Shown here in pieces: positions 28,588-42,892 of a stretch of 64,000 nt of DNA; the first letter of the stretch is position 1; every line of letters starts with the position of its first letter. The position numbers and the translations under genes are program-made. The notes under the pieces are model-generated. The model was not told the origin of the DNA, ran no database searches, and saw only the letters and a program-made list of their open reading frames with translations. This stretch comes from Nymphaea colorata (lineage: Eukaryota; Streptophyta; Magnoliopsida; Nymphaeales; Nymphaeaceae): assembly GCF_008831285.2 (NCBI RefSeq), contig NC_045142.1, forward strand, positions 25,619,876-25,683,875, read 5' to 3'.

Positions 28588-30943
28588 GGTGATTGCCACT
28601 GATATGGTGGCCGGCCGGATTTGCCCCGGCGAATCTAAAACGGTAAAACCTCACAAAACCCTAGTAAAACTGCGGCTCTCCTTCCCGCCTCCTCGGTCCC
28701 TCTTTCTCAGGAAGATCGCGGCGCGCGAAAAACACAAGGGTATGCTATAGCTTGGAAATTTTTCCTTTAAGCACCCTTAGTTTTGCAATTAACTCCATGA
28801 AGGGCCTCTTCTTCAACGCATCATTGCACCGGCCTCGGTTTTTGCTGATAACCAGCAAGGATGACTTTTTTTTTCTGGTCTATAATTTTATATATTACAT
28901 ATATAATGTGTTTTTAATAACTAAGGCCTGTTCCGGCCTCCTAATCACGAACCTGGTTTTTGTTTAAATGCAAAAAAAAAAAAAAGGATTTTTTTAATAT
29001 GACCAATCTTAGGTTCGAAATTTAGTTTCTATTATTTGTGTGAGAGACACCCCAATTGGTAAAACTTTTTCTTTCTACCTCAAATTGAGGGTTGCTTTGA
29101 AACTAGAGTACCGGTGCGGTCAACATAGTTCGTGTTATTTAACTCAACTTATAGTATCTGTAGTTGTCTCTTCATCCGCCACAAAATAAAAGCGAAAAAC
29201 TTCAATTCAGACAAACACGCATTATTTTTTACGCTAAATAAGCACGTTTAAATATGATGATTTTGTTTCGTTAGTATGCTTCTTCTTTTTTGTCAATATT
29301 TATAATACGTACTTAAAAAATCATCAAAAATTTTAAAAAATTTATATACTAAACATCTAAATGTATCAGTGTACATGCATATATATATATATATATACTC
29401 AATTTGTTTACATTAATTCACGCCAATTTGGAACATGCAATACAATGGAAGACAAACAGGAAGAAAAGAATAATGTACACATACACACACACACGTATAT
29501 ATGCAAACAAGGAATCAAGCAACAGCAGTGTGACGGCCGCTGCCATTTTCTTTCCCTTGGAAACGGATGAAGATGATTTTGATTCATCAACAAATCACAT
29601 TAAAATCTTTTGCCTTGATTGGTCCCAAACTCATTGATTATATCTCTGTTGGTAGTCAACAATCTTTGTCTACATATAATTCATCGCTGCCTTGCTTCGT
29701 CTGTGTGTCTTCCATCATTGTGTAGCTCATTCTGTATCCATGTTAGTTCTCTGGTGTTCAACGTCGACTTGTTTGATAGATGAGTAGTTGTCCGCCGTTG
29801 GATTTTTAAGAGGGCATCTGGCAACAGAAACATTTACACATTACCATATTAATTTGACTACTTCTCTTATCAATTATAATCTCCAATGGCAAGTTGGGAT
29901 GCTTGATAGCAGGGACATTAACAATTTATTCTAGAGATTTGGGCATATTTATGAAACACTCCTTGATTTGTACAACGCATTTAACAACAGGGACATTAAC
30001 AATCAATCATAAAAAATTATAGCATGTTCATAAGATAACATGTTTTAATTTTCTATGAATATGCCCCAGTCTTTATGATCAACTGCAATATTCTTATTGC
30101 CAAACTCCCCCTGGTTGTCATGGAAACAGTCATTTACAAAAAAAACAAAACACATACCTTATAAATATTTAATTAAAAACTGTTATTAAGTTTGTATATA
30201 CACATTATACACGTATTGGGTGTGCTTGATTGCTTATATATATATATATATTGGCATTCCATATTTTTGTCAACATGGCAAAGAAATAAAAATACTACCC
30301 ATGGTTCGCCAGACTAAATATTTTAAGTAAAACTTAAGATCTACACTTGCCATCCTTATTTTATTTTATTCATTTTATGAAAAGATCTGTTAAAAGGTCG
30401 GACAGAGAGTAAGATTAAAGATAAGTGAATCTCAGTTCCTAAATATTTTATGTTAGAGTAAGACAAGGGCAGTCAAATAGCCTCTAAATCTTCTTACAGG
30501 TCACCTTACATTGCATGTCTAATATTGTGGAGTTTAGTTCCAAGTATCAACATTGCCTATGATATTAATTGAAGCAACTCAATTGGAACTGACATAAGTT
30601 TCTGATTCGAAATGCTGTCAACCTATGGGAGTTTTTGGACATTAGTTCAGTTGAATATCCAGAAAGATGCCGCGGCGAATAACCATAAAGTTTTGAAATA
30701 AATATTTGTCTCACCTATTTACAATAACTCAAACCTTCGGCACTCAATTGGCAATACCTATAAGTTACGAGTCGTTCTGTGAGAAAAAAGATTGGAAAAT
30801 CTGGCGGGAATGCAAGTCGAGGCGACGAGGCCATGGCGATTAGCGCGCCACCGGCCATTTCTCCTTCTCTGTTCTGCTACCTCTCTCTCTCTCTCCCTCT
30901 CTCTCTGGTATCAGAAAACCAGAAGCCTTGCCAGCGGCGGAAG
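28588..30943. other. Divergent intergenic region, VAR3-like / FANCI
   Basis: 2.36 kb between divergent starts, so it holds both promoters and 5' UTRs. It contains short (TA)n tracts near 29378 and 30236 and a (CT)n tract at about 30880-30906, just before the FANCI start. No gene was recognised. Confidence 0.6.
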
Positions 30944-33900
30944 ATGGAGGAGCCGGAGTCGGAAGAGGTGTCCTCGCAGGAACCGCTTCCACAGATCACT
31001 GATGACGATGTCCGCCTCCACGGCAGCTCGCCCTCCGCCCTCTCTTCCTTCCTCTCTGATTCGCCTGAAAACGCCAGCCTCCATCTCTCCTTCCTCATCT
31101 CCTTCCTCCACCTATTTTTCTCCCGTAGTATTCCTCCTAACCCCCAAACAATCTCTCTCATCTCTCAGTCCCTCCTCCCTTCACTCCCGGTCCGCCTCCT
31201 TCCTTCTCTCATGGAAACCCTTCTTTCCCTTTTCCAGGAGGCCCCGACCATAGATTCCGACCTCGCTCTCCCTCTCGATCTCATCCCAGTTGCTCTTTAT
31301 TTGCTCCAGTCCACCCCGTCGCTCAGGATTCCTGGATGCCACGACCAGGTACCTGCGATCGAGTACGTAGACTCTGTGCTCGATCGGATTCTTGAGCTGG
31401 AGTGGACGCATTCCTTCCTATTGAGACTCACTCATCTACTTCGTGAGTTCCCATTTGGTGAGCGGAAGAATTCGCGATCGTCCGAGTTCCTGTTAAAGGT
31501 TTTCGCGGTTATGGAGGGCGTTGATCCTCAAGACGTTCCCCCTCTTGTTTACAAGATCCTAATTCTGGCTTCGAAGGGGTTCGACAGAAAGGTTGTCGCC
31601 AATGGGATAGTTGGATTTTTCAGCGATGCGAGGGCATGGCCAGCTCTGGTTCGGAGACAGGTGGAAGGAACGACGCTGCTGCATCTGGATTTCGTGGTGA
31701 AGCAGGATCCGTTGTTGGGCCAGCAGTTCCTAAACACACTGAGGTCGAGTCCCGAGAGAATGTCACACTTTGGGGTTGCAATGTTGCTCTCTTTCGGGAG
31801 AATTCGGAGGTTTGCCGAAGCTTCCATGAGCGTTCTACGGATCGCAGTCCTCAATTCTCACCGCGATCACCGCTTGGCAAGGTCATTTTATGTTTGATTT
31901 TGCTGTCATTTTTGTTTGTGAATTTTTTCTTTTGGATTGCTGCAGTATTTATACTCGGATTTTATTTTATTTTTCATTAGTTTACAGCAGTTGCTTTTTT
32001 ATGGAATTTTGTTGTAGAGAATTTTATTTGCCATTGTAAGTTATACATCAAGTTTTGATTTCGCAGTGTTTGTAAATGGCTTCCGGATAATGTAAAGGAA
32101 GAGTGCTTCAAGTCAGTTAAAATGGTAGAACAGGCTATACTAAGAGCGGTAATTCTCTCTCCTCATTTTTCTTATGGTACAAAGTTTAATGAAAACTAGA
32201 ATGATGACAACTTTCGGGTTGGAATTTTTTCGTGCATCTAAGCTTATTATTTTACCTTTTAGATCCATGAGAGCAGCTCCGGGAGGGAGTACATTATACC
32301 CAACATAGTGGAGCTTGGGTTCCTTTTGTTAGAGTCAGCTGGTCGTTCTGACGAAAGAAAAGATGACGAGTTGTTGGGCGTTGAAGGACTGGGCATTCAA
32401 ACACTCAAGACATTGTTTGATGTCCATGACATAGCTAGAAATGAGGTGGACGGAAACTTAACATAGTTAGCCTTATGATCAATCTAATTATGGTTGCTAG
32501 ATGGCAATACGTCAGACATTAATTTTTCTGTTCATGAATATGCTGCCGCAGGTGATTGAGCAGTGCAAGTTTCGGATACTCTCTCTAAAGCCTCAACAGA
32601 GTGTGCCCATTATCAAGTATTTTCAACTGCAATTTATGTATTTTTAGGAATCTTAAAACTTCTCATGCTTGTATTACGCTGTTTCAATCGTTTTCTGATA
32701 TCCTCCGAATTTGGCAGTTGGGTTTTGATTATTGTTATTTAGTGTTCAAGCTGGGGTTTGGGAATGTTTACCTGCTAATGATAAAAGAAATTAGTGTATA
32801 AATCTATATAAATTTTGAGGTTACTAAATATTGCACTGAGCTTGGGCCTTTAGCTTGATCATTCTTAGGGATTCCGATTAAATTATTAATTATTGGAAAA
32901 TGGGAAATCTTCTGATATCTGGAAATTGTCACTTTACATTACTTTGGAAGAGAAGGCGGTTATTGATTTATTGATTCTTCAGTTGTCGCTGGAACCAAGA
33001 CTGGTGATTGGAATGACATTCTGGGTGCTTGTTACATCTCAAAGGTTTCTGCTTATGTTACTTCAGAAGGGTCGGTAAATGGGGCATGTATAGATCTTTA
33101 GATAGGTACCAAGTCTATAATGAACAAGCACTAGACATTTGACTTTGTCAAAGGAGACGATACAATGTCATTTTTCCAGTTCCATATGCTGAGTGATACT
33201 GTGATAATCTACCAGCTTCTGTCAATCAAATTCTGGCATCGGGAGGGTGGCATTGTTTGGTAAAGTGCAAACAAAAAAATTGACCAACCATTAATAGCTG
33301 AAAGGCATTGGCTGAGACAAGTTTGAGAGTTGGAGGGGTAGCTCTGCCCTTCACTACACAATGTCGTCATTCGTCAATTATCAAAAGTCATCTACACGTG
33401 TGCATGAGTATGTGTAGGTGCACATGGGTTCTTCTTTCTGTTGTATTATATAAATTCCAGTTCACGAAAAACTTGAGGGTGGGATAGCTATATCCTAGTT
33501 ATATGGATGCTTAGCTGACTGAGGATGGATGCTGCACATCTTGAGATGAATGCTTTGTGCAACTTTCTAGTTCCTTGTTCTTCTTGCACATTTACCTGCA
33601 GACTAGAAATATTATTCTGTTGCATGTAAGGGAACAGTTTTCTTTTAGTTTTTGAAGGTATCTGATTCTGCAGACTTCTCAGCCGCCTGGTACAAAGTTA
33701 TCCTTATCCGTTGCTGGAGCATGTTGCCCATCTGAAAGAGCTGTTGGACTATTTCACATTCATGCATTCTGGAACCGCTCTGAGCATTTTCATTGCACTT
33801 TTACCGCTCACCAAGCTCAGTCATGATCTTAAGGTCTCTGCAATTTGGTTATCTTTTTGCACAAGTTTCTAATAAGTGAGCCAGTGTGGCTTACTTTATA

Positions 33901-36900
33901 CTTAATTCTTTCCCCAAAACAACAGAGGTATATGATTCTGGTTGTCCGGAAGGCTGTATTTAGAAGAGAAATTGAAGTACGTGTATCTGCAACCAGTGCA
34001 ATTGTTCATCTGATCCTGTCAGAACAGAAAATTGGTAAGATGGACTCTGATTCGGTATCTGAGATATCTAGCCAAGCTAGCTGCAGCCAGCAAGCTGAGG
34101 TAAACTGTCAGATGGGAGCCACTCTCTTCCAAGAGCTAAGGGGTCCACTAAGGAGGTGTCTATCTCAGCAGGTATATTTTGGTTTCTCACTGGTCTCTCT
34201 CTCTCTCTCTGTATCTTTCTCACTCGCCCTCACACACACACAAGCACACATTGTCTTGCATCAGTCTAAGCATGTTGAATAATTGTTTTGCTTTGCAGGC
34301 ACTAGTAAAAGAGACCTTGTACCAAGGCCTTGTGAAGCTTGTTTTGTTTGATCCATCTCTGGCGGAGATTGTACTGGATTTCCTTTTGCCTCATTTTCTT
34401 AAATTCAATATATCCCAAGAGGTAACATTTGGTTCACCTCCTATCTCAGATTCTCAGACTACCAATTTGGTTGGTTAGTATAAATGGACCCAAAAGTTTA
34501 ATATTCTGCCCTTACTTATCCATCTGAACTTCTTGGACTATTGTTTCCAGAATGTGCAATTCAGCCATACAAACCATTGTCTTTGCTCATGCATTTGTTG
34601 CAGTTTGTTTTTCATTATTTAAATTAGTGCTTGATATATGTGTTTTTTGTTGACAGGAATCCAATTTTCGTCTTGTTTTGGACAATTGTATTAAAATTGA
34701 GAATGGGAAACCCTATCTTGATGAACCACTTGATTGTTTGTTTTCATGTGCTTGTTGGATTCTTTTTCTCCAGCCGCCAGGTAAAACTAAGCAGCCATTA
34801 GATCATTCATGGTCTTGCTTTGGCTTCTCTCTTTCTCAGGAGAATGAGGTACTTTCTTGCATATTGACCTCTGTTTAATAATAAATCATCAAATTTTCAA
34901 AGTCACAGCTCTGGCTAATGATTGGTGGCTAATGCAGCCAGGTGGGGTCTCCTGTGCTGAGGCATTTGCAAATGCTGTATTGCAGGTAAGGAAGTACTTC
35001 GGGACAGTGAGATTGGAAGGTATGGTATATTAGCTGTTAGTATCATTCTCCTGGAAACCTTGTTCTTGGCTGCTAATTTGCCTTTACATTTCTTCAGATA
35101 TTTTAACTAAGGAGATAGACGTACAGTCTCTGGATGGACAAACAACTAGTTACCATGCATTTATTTTGTTGGGAATTCTAGAGGTGCTGGTAAATGCTGT
35201 TGCGACAGACTTGGAAAAATCAAAGGAAGGAGAAAAAAATCAATATGAAAAAGAACTTTATAATTTCCTTAATTTGTATGATTCAATTGAGAAGGTTTAC
35301 TTTCCAAAGTCTACTAAGAATGGTTCGAAGAGAAAGAGAGTGAACTCTACTTCCTCGGATATGTTTAATGCGCCCAATTGTGAGAGCAAAGAGGGCCATG
35401 AAAATGAGTTGCTGAAGCTCAGACAAAGAAGAAGCCCTTTCCTGTCAACCGTGAGTGTTCAACATTTATTCATGATGGTGATGCAAAATGGTGATGAAAG
35501 TCACAATTGCCAAGCTGTTTCTCAGAATTATCATCAAACTTCCCAACAAAAGCCATCCGCATGTCACTCTAAGCTGATTCGTTTTGTACTCAACGCTTGT
35601 CTTCGTCAGTTAAAAACTTACTCCTTGATGGCATCTGATGACCCATTGAAGGCTTTGATATATGGAGATATCAAGTCCCTAGGGCTTCCATTGTTGCAGC
35701 TGGTTTGCCTGCTTGAATCACATTTGGACACAGAGAAAATACCAAAGATCAAGGAAGCAAAAGAGAAAGGAGCTTTTGATGATGGAGAAGGAGTACTCCA
35801 TTTGTCCCTAATGTGCCTGCATGAGTTATTCAAAATAATTCTATTAGGGTCTCATATTGAGGATACTCTAAACGAAATGATGTCCGATTGGAAACATATG
35901 TTTAATTCAGGGGAAAGTGCATGTATGGAAGATAATGAAGTTGGTCAATGTGATTTATCTGTTGGAGATCAGAAGCTGACAACAGTTTATTTGTTTTTCA
36001 AGATGGTTATAAGGCCACTATTTTGTAAACTTCTAGGACTTTCCCAATTTCGAGAATGTGAGGTAAATACAAACTTATATCCACTCGATGTCTGTGTCTC
36101 CAGAGAAGGTTTTATTTTCTTAATGCTTTTGTTTTTCCTTTTCCTCTCTCATGCCTATCAGTTTCAAGAAAACACACCTCTGGAAAAATAATAATTGTTC
36201 TGATATATAACTTTATTGCAATAATTTAATATTCACATGGCTTCAGACTTCAGTTTATATTTACAGTTTTAAATTCGTTTTATGCATAAATTTCTGGAAG
36301 CTGCAAGAATTTGCATTATGTACAGTGAACTAGATTTCTAATTTTCTATATCTGTAAAGGTTTTAGTTTGGCTTTGTTTGGGGTCTCTTGTGAATCTTTA
36401 GCCACTGCTTACCAGCCTTCTAAGTAGGGCACCTACATACTGGTATTGGTGATGCTTATTGCCATACATGCCATGTTGTTATCAGCGTTCTTGAAATGGT
36501 TTTGCTTAAGACATGATTTGTCATGTGGTGACAGGAGATTACATTTTTGTGTAGTTTGTACTTGATGCTTCTTTCAGATTTCTTGGTGTATCGGGATTCT
36601 TGTGCAATCATATATGAGCTATTTTGTCTTCATGATTATAAAATTAAATTGCATATCCAGTTCAACCTTTGTCTTTGTGGACTGGGTTAAGTTCCCTAGT
36701 TCGTTGCTAGTACTTATAATTGGGGAAGCAACTTGTGCTGCATTCCTTAAGTTGGGTTGCTGAAATGACCAGGGCACAGGCCTAGGTCATGGTTAGATAA
36801 GCAATGTATGCGTGTGTCTTTTCCTATCTTTTTTTGCCTCGCCCTCAATCTACATATTTCTAAATGGACACTGTTGTATGGAGAAAAACATAAGTGATTG

Positions 36901-39881
36901 TTTTGTGACCTTGTGTATTTGAATCTTTTTCATGGTTTGCATTGCTTTCCCATATTTCTGTCTAATAAGTGCAAGCAGTCTCTAAGGGTGGGAAGCAACA
37001 GTCTGTTGATTACACTTTTAAAACTTGTCCTTTCCAGTTTCCCATGTCCTGGTTTCTGATAGTTACTAACAATTGCCTTGGAGTAACTTAGTGCTCAACA
37101 ACAATCTATTTTCAGGTTCTCCTAGACATTGCTTTGTTGCTGGGGAAAATATTACCTTGCAGTTTGGCGAACTCTATTGGAGAATGGGCTAATCACATGT
37201 GCAGAACTACAAATTTGGCTAATCCAAAGGCTTCAGAAAGTTTGTCAGCAATAGCTATTTATTTAAGCTCATCCCCCAACGATCTAGCAATTGCTTGCAG
37301 CATGGCATCGGAGCTTCTGAAAGTCATAGGAACAGAGGAGGAAGAACCAATTAAAGAGTCTAAAGTCTACCTTACAATAAATAATTTGACAGGAAATGCT
37401 GTTGCTACTCTCATTCTTCATTCCATGGAATATTTTATTGTAGATTTAGAGTGGGCTGTCTTGAAATGGAAAACTGTTTCGAGAGATTCCAGCCTGCACT
37501 TGGAAGCAGCACTCTGTGCCAGGGCAGAAGCAGTTGTAAGCTTGGCTTCCCAGTTTGCCGAGATGAACCTCAAAGGTTATGGAACATGAAGAGGATTAAC
37601 TTTAGAGTGGGTGTTGGTAATTAAATGAAACTCACATGTATACTCTTTTTGATGTGCCAGATCCTCATGCAGAACAGTTTCTGAAATTGGCTGCAAGAAT
37701 TTATAAGAACTTGGCTTGTATAGCAAAATTTTGTATTGCATCTAAGGGTTACAAACAGACCATACCATCTAATGAGTTCCAGAAACTTGTTGAAGTTACC
37801 TGCAAGAAGCTCACATGCTCGCTATACAATTTCATGGCTCTAAAACAGGGGGTAATCTTGGTTACCTACTACTTTTGTCTTTTTAAGTGTTGCAAAGTTT
37901 GTTTCATTATCATTATTGTCATTGTCATCTTGCTGTCTCCCACACGACTGACTAGGCCATGGCTACTAGGGGATCGACTAGGTTGAGTTTCTTAGTGTGC
38001 CTCATTTAGGGCATCTGTTCAACTGCTTAGGCTGGCAATGCTATTTTACCATGCATGCTTTACTCCTTTTTATATTTTTTTTCATCAAATTTGTTTCAGT
38101 TTTTTTCTTTCTCGTAGTTGTGCTGTATATGCATGTGGTACAAGTTTGTTGATCTGTTTTTTGTTCATAGACATGCACATAAATGGTTATATACTGGCTA
38201 CCTCAATAGTACTAAGCCATATAATTTTTTTCTTTTGAATTTCAATACTCAATATTGTATACAAGCTTTGTTATGCAGAGGTTTAGATTTTTGGATCACT
38301 GGAATCAGACATACATTAAGAATTGCTGGTGATCCAAAAATCAAGGACTGAAAATGAATCCAATTCGCTAGGCTGACAAAAAAAAAAAGATCGAAAATCT
38401 TATACAAGGTTGATTTATAGGTTCCTACATCATGCTGGCATGTTATATCATTTGATTGGGTTAAGAGTTAATACAACTCAGATAGGAAAACTTGAGCAAT
38501 TTATGTATAGGATTATTTACAGAATATCTAGGTTGCATGTACATGTACTTGCATGTACTGCCTGTTTTTGTGCATGCATGCCGTGCAATTTTTTTTTCTT
38601 TTTTTGTGTGTTCTCTATGACTTCCACAATTATTGCAGGTATTTATATGTCAATGTCAATATGTTGTTTTTTCTTTTAAGATTTATTGCAGTCATATACA
38701 AGTACAATGTGCTTTTCTTTTTCTTTGCTTTTCTACAAGGACTAGTTACCTCATATTAATGAATGATGTCACTTTGTTTCTTATTGGTTTTTACAGGCTA
38801 CATTCTTTTTTCCATCTATTCCATATTATTTTGGGTACCACATAGAACGACCTATGCATGATATTGCAACCTAGGTGCTACCACTAGCCATTTTGACTGC
38901 AGAATTTTGTCATCATTGTCATCTACCCTCTTCCATGACTTCCTCATCTTCTAAGGCATGTTTGACCTAGCTGCATAGATTTGTAAAGGTTTTATAGCCT
39001 TCTAACCAGGATTTGGATAGGAGTCCATGTAATGACACAAATTTCCATTGTTAGGGGCTTTCTGTTTTTTGCATTTCAATACCTACAAAATGGTTCTTGA
39101 ATATAGTATTTTTTGAACTGTTAATCAAGATTTTATAAATTATAACCCATAAAATTTTAGATTCTTCAAAACCTGAACTTTTGAATTCTTGAAGTCCTAT
39201 TTACACATTTGGAACTGTATCCAAGAGGCTGTTTCCAGGTTGTCAGAGGGATAGTTGACCTTGTATACGGCCTTGTCGTTCAATTTCAGCCATAAGCTTG
39301 GGTGAGGGACGACCGGCAAAAAACCTTCGTTGTCATGGCAATGATTGGCTGTGTAGCTTCAACGGTTTTCGAGTCTAACTGGTCCCAGTTGCTAAAACGA
39401 AGGTTTTTTTCTTATATGACATTTCATGATAAAATTGCAGGATCAACAGGAAGTTTTGAAGAAGAAAGGGGTTGTAAATAAGATACGGAGGGAGACAAAA
39501 TGCATCCCAAACCTTGTATTTCAGATTGAAGATTATGAGAGATATCTCATTAAACTGAGCAAGCTAACTAAAGTGAACTTGCTCAGGCATGCCAAGCGGA
39601 GCACAGCCAGGGATTTCAAGATACTGGACATTAGGAGCATGAACGAACCGGGTGCATCTGGCCGCAGATCAAGCCAGGCAAGTCATGACGAATGTCAAAA
39701 GGGATCAGATGATGAATCGGAAGAGGAAGAAAATGAAGATGCTCAGGATGAAGGTGGGTCTGGTTCGCCTGAATCTGCTGAAGAAAGGAAAAATGACGAT
39801 AGTAACGAGGAATGCACAGTATTAAGAACCAAAAGGACTAAAAGAAACGTTGTTAAAGATTCAGAAGAAGATTCTGAGTAG
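30944..39881 (+). CDS. FANCI: Fanconi anemia group I protein homologue
   Basis: Thirteen exons: 30944-31881, 32067-32148, 32263-32445, 32552-32616, 33674-33833, 33926-34171, 34299-34421, 34657-34848, 34938-35019, 35098-36062, 37116-37575, 37661-37851, 39441-39881. They sum to 1376 codons in frame; human FANCI has 1328 residues. FANCI pairs with FANCD2 as a DNA clamp in interstrand-crosslink repair and meiosis. Blocks matching the family are [87 protein letters not shown] and [20 protein letters not shown]. The C-terminus is acidic with basic KRTKR. Start 30944 (MEEPESEE) was preferred over in-frame ATG 30833, because 30833 would translate a (CT)n 5' UTR. SQ motifs lie at residues 525 and 530. 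The usual ubiquitin-acceptor lysine seems to be Val496. Confidence 0.93.
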
Positions 39882-41140
39882 GTAGCGACGTAGGGTCGAG
39901 AAATTCATGGCTGTTTGGATTGAAAAGAAGGATTTCTAATTGAGTAGTGCAGGAAGAAGAGTCAGTTTAATGACCCTGGTTCTCAAGACTTTGAGTGACG
40001 GAGGCACATGACTGCTTGGGCCTTTTGGGTACAAAAAGTTTGTTCAAAGAGAGAGAGAGAGATCCTGTCAAATAGCAATCCATCAAGTGGGGAAGGAAAG
40101 CATCAGAAGCAAGCTGAAAACCAGATTCAAGTATGTTAATGCAGTTACAGGTTTAACTATCTGACTTGGTTTTCGTCTGCAAAATTTTGTTCAGTTAAAA
40201 ATTTGTAAGATAAGAAAAGGGAAGCGGAAGAAGCTTTGCTGAAACAAGTTACTAAACTTTTTGCTGTCATTTTCTAGTCGATGAATATCTTTGAATCGTC
40301 ACCGGCATCTGAGCATCGGCAGTTGGGACTGAAGTTTTCAAGGCAGGAATATCTGTACACGTCTCGATGGTTGAAGCTCGTGTCCGTTCTGCTGGTGTTC
40401 CAAAAGCGACGAAGAAAAAGAATTCTAGACGTCCAGTACTTCAAACCGATTGGAACTCTTGGTAGAAGTAGACCAGTTAATCTGCTATTACTGAGATCTG
40501 TAAAGTCATGTGAGGATTGGACAGGGTTTTGTTCATGAAAGATTTGAACTGAAGGGTGGGTCTTGTTCATTATGCTTCCCTGAACGACGAGCGATTTGGA
40601 ATACAAAACTTGTTTTTAGCGCACGGAATCTTAGGCTTGGCGACTTCACCAGCACGCACACATAGAGTAAACAAGGTTTTGGTCATTTAGCCGATTTTTA
40701 TGATTTTGGTCATGAAGCACGTGGAGATCTCATCATGCAATTTCAGATCGTACCCTTAAGATCGTACTCTTATTTTTTTATGCTTCCAATGTTTTAGATT
40801 ACTTCAGAGAACGATCTAATTGTTTTCAGTCTAAGAGTAACACACCGAAAAGTGACAGCATCCACAGGATTTGAACTTCAATTCCCTTGAACGTAAGCTG
40901 CCCAATTACACCCCTTGAAACTATCCTCTCCCTTCTTGTTTGCTGGAATTAACACTCCACAATAATGTTAAGCTTTGGCAAAATGGTGCAACACTGGCAA
41001 CAGGTTCTGTGGTACAAGCGAGGGTGCCTCTCTTAGAACAGCTTTCCATTCTGTAGAATTCCCTCCTCTACGGAATCAAACTATCATCCAATTTCTCAGC
41101 TTCTCGCATGAGATGCATATACCATAATGCTGGTAGTTAA

Positions 41141-41256
41141 GCCTAGGGATCAGGTCGGCCTGGCCCAGTTTGACACCCGAAACTCGGGCCAAGGCTCGGC
41201 CTGATTAAATTTAAAAATATTTTAAATATAAAATAATATATAATTAATTGTAATAA

Positions 41257-41298
<42 letters not shown>

Positions 41299-41433
41299 CA
41301 TAAATATTAAAAAAACATTATGTGGCTTACTTGGGCTTATCGGTTTAACTGGGTTGGCCCGATGCCCTTTTTTTTGGGCCCGAGTCGGGTAGAGTACCGG
41401 GTACCCGTCGGGGGCTTGGCCCAATGTCCAGCC
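41141..41433 (+). mobile_element. GC-ended, AT-cored short element, copy 1
   Basis: GC-rich ends (GCCTAGGGATCAGGTCGGCC at left, CCAATGTCCAGCC at right) flank an AT core with (TA)n. Shared internal motifs are ACCCGAAACTCGGGCC, ATTAAATTTAAA, TAATAAAATAAT and GGGTACCCGTCGGGGGC. It is homologous to 42893-43147 and 55369-55653. Confidence 0.7.
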
Positions 41434-42139
41434 GCATTTTTTGTAATAAGATATACTTTTTTAAGGTACTCGTACTCGAGAAGTGATCAGCTCGATCCTT
41501 GAACTGGTGCTACATAATTGCACAAAATAGGTATAAGAGTATTATTAATTAATTTTTGCCTTTTATTTTGAAACATGTAATTGTATGGATATAATTTTTA
41601 TGGTCTAAAGCTTCAAATTGAGTGATATACCACTTTATTTAAATGAAATGCCAGTCACAGTGCTCATTTAGTAGGATATTTTGACATCGAAGAGTATTAA
41701 ATAAAAGTACAAATAATGTAAACCAAGAAATTGCTTTTATTAGTTAAGAAACTGCCGCACTTAGAGATAAGTGGGGTCCTGAAAATTTGTATATCCTTAT
41801 GAGTTATGTGCACTGGATATCAACTTCCTAATGTCTATGACATACAAATTGGAAATTCACTAAAAGCTGTTGATATTTGTTTCTATGGCAACCAGCCGGA
41901 AAGATCTAACCCATTGACGGCTTTAATTTGGATCTGATAAAAAATTAGATTGTAGTAAAATAATCAATTTATGTGTGCCTAATCTGACTTTAAGATTTAT
42001 ATGGTTTGAGTCCAAAACTGGATCCAGATCCGATTGATGAGATGTGATTAGGTGGGACTTGGTAAACCCTCGATCCGGCCTCAATCTGAACTTGTTTTAT
42101 ACTTCTATAATCCACATTCGGCCACCATACTCTTTATAG

Positions 42140-42520
42140 TCTAAAATATTGTTACAAAAAACGTGTTTTATTTGAAAAAAACGTGTATAAAACGTGAAAA
42201 ATAAGTCAACTATATAAAACGTGAAAAAAAACACGTATAAAACGTGAAAAACAAGTCAACGGTATAAAACGTGAAAAAAACGTATTTTTTTAAAAAATGC
42301 CAAAAAACAAAAAATGCGTATAATACCCATTATATTTTTTTTTCCTTTTTTGCTGTTTTTTTATTAATTTTCATTTTTTATAATTTTTAAAATTATTAAA
42401 TGTTTTAAATTTTTTAAAAATTTGTCAAAATTTTTCCTTTTTATTTTCAAGATATAAAACTTTACCGTATTATACCCGTCTTTTTCCTAGCCGTATAATA
42501 TCCATACACATTTTTTGTGA
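42140..42520. repeat. A/T-rich dispersed element, copy B
   Basis: Contains several units of TATAAAACGTGAAAAA alternating with CAAGTCAACGG, about 50 bp per double unit. Poly(T) DNA follows, then ACCGTATTATACCCGTC, the complement of the GTATAATACGGT motif at 2610. Confidence 0.55.
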
Positions 42521-42559
42521 CAATAGTCTGAATCCCCATGATTCTCTACAATCCTAGTG

Positions 42560-42738
42560 GGACATCCATATATAAGCAAATAAAACTGTGGTACCAAATC
42601 CATTTGTTGTTGAAGCAGTGTGTCCCACAACTAGATGAATCTGGAATTCTTATTGGGACTCATCCAGAATATGAGCAAAAAAAACTGTGGTGCTAAATTC
42701 ATTGATTGTTTGAACAGTGTGTCCCAGAAACTCTGGAT
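42560..42738 (+). repeat. Diverged ~95-bp tandem duplication
   Basis: Two units share TGGGAC, ATGAGCAAA/ATAAGCAAA, AAACTGTGGT, a TTGTT segment and AGTGTGTCCCA. They are clearly related but differ by many substitutions. Confidence 0.65.
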
Positions 42739-42892
42739 TTCAGATCAGCCTCAGATCTGAGATCTGGGGCTATTAAATTCCTTTAGTTCATTTTCCTCAA
42801 ATATTATCAAGGTTGAGCTGATTTGGGAGGACAATATCTTGAGCGTGCCTAAATGAAATATTCAATCAATCCATTTATTCAATCGGGTCGTC

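Noticed and set aside
30833-30943. Upstream in-frame ATG for FANCI
   Set aside because: It would add 37 residues translated from a (CT)n tract (LSLSLPLSL). This is more likely 5' UTR.
40853-40925. tRNA-like box B (AGTTCAAATCC on the minus strand) with a weak box A
   Set aside because: No cloverleaf could be formed by eye. At best a degraded SINE or tRNA relic; too weak to list.
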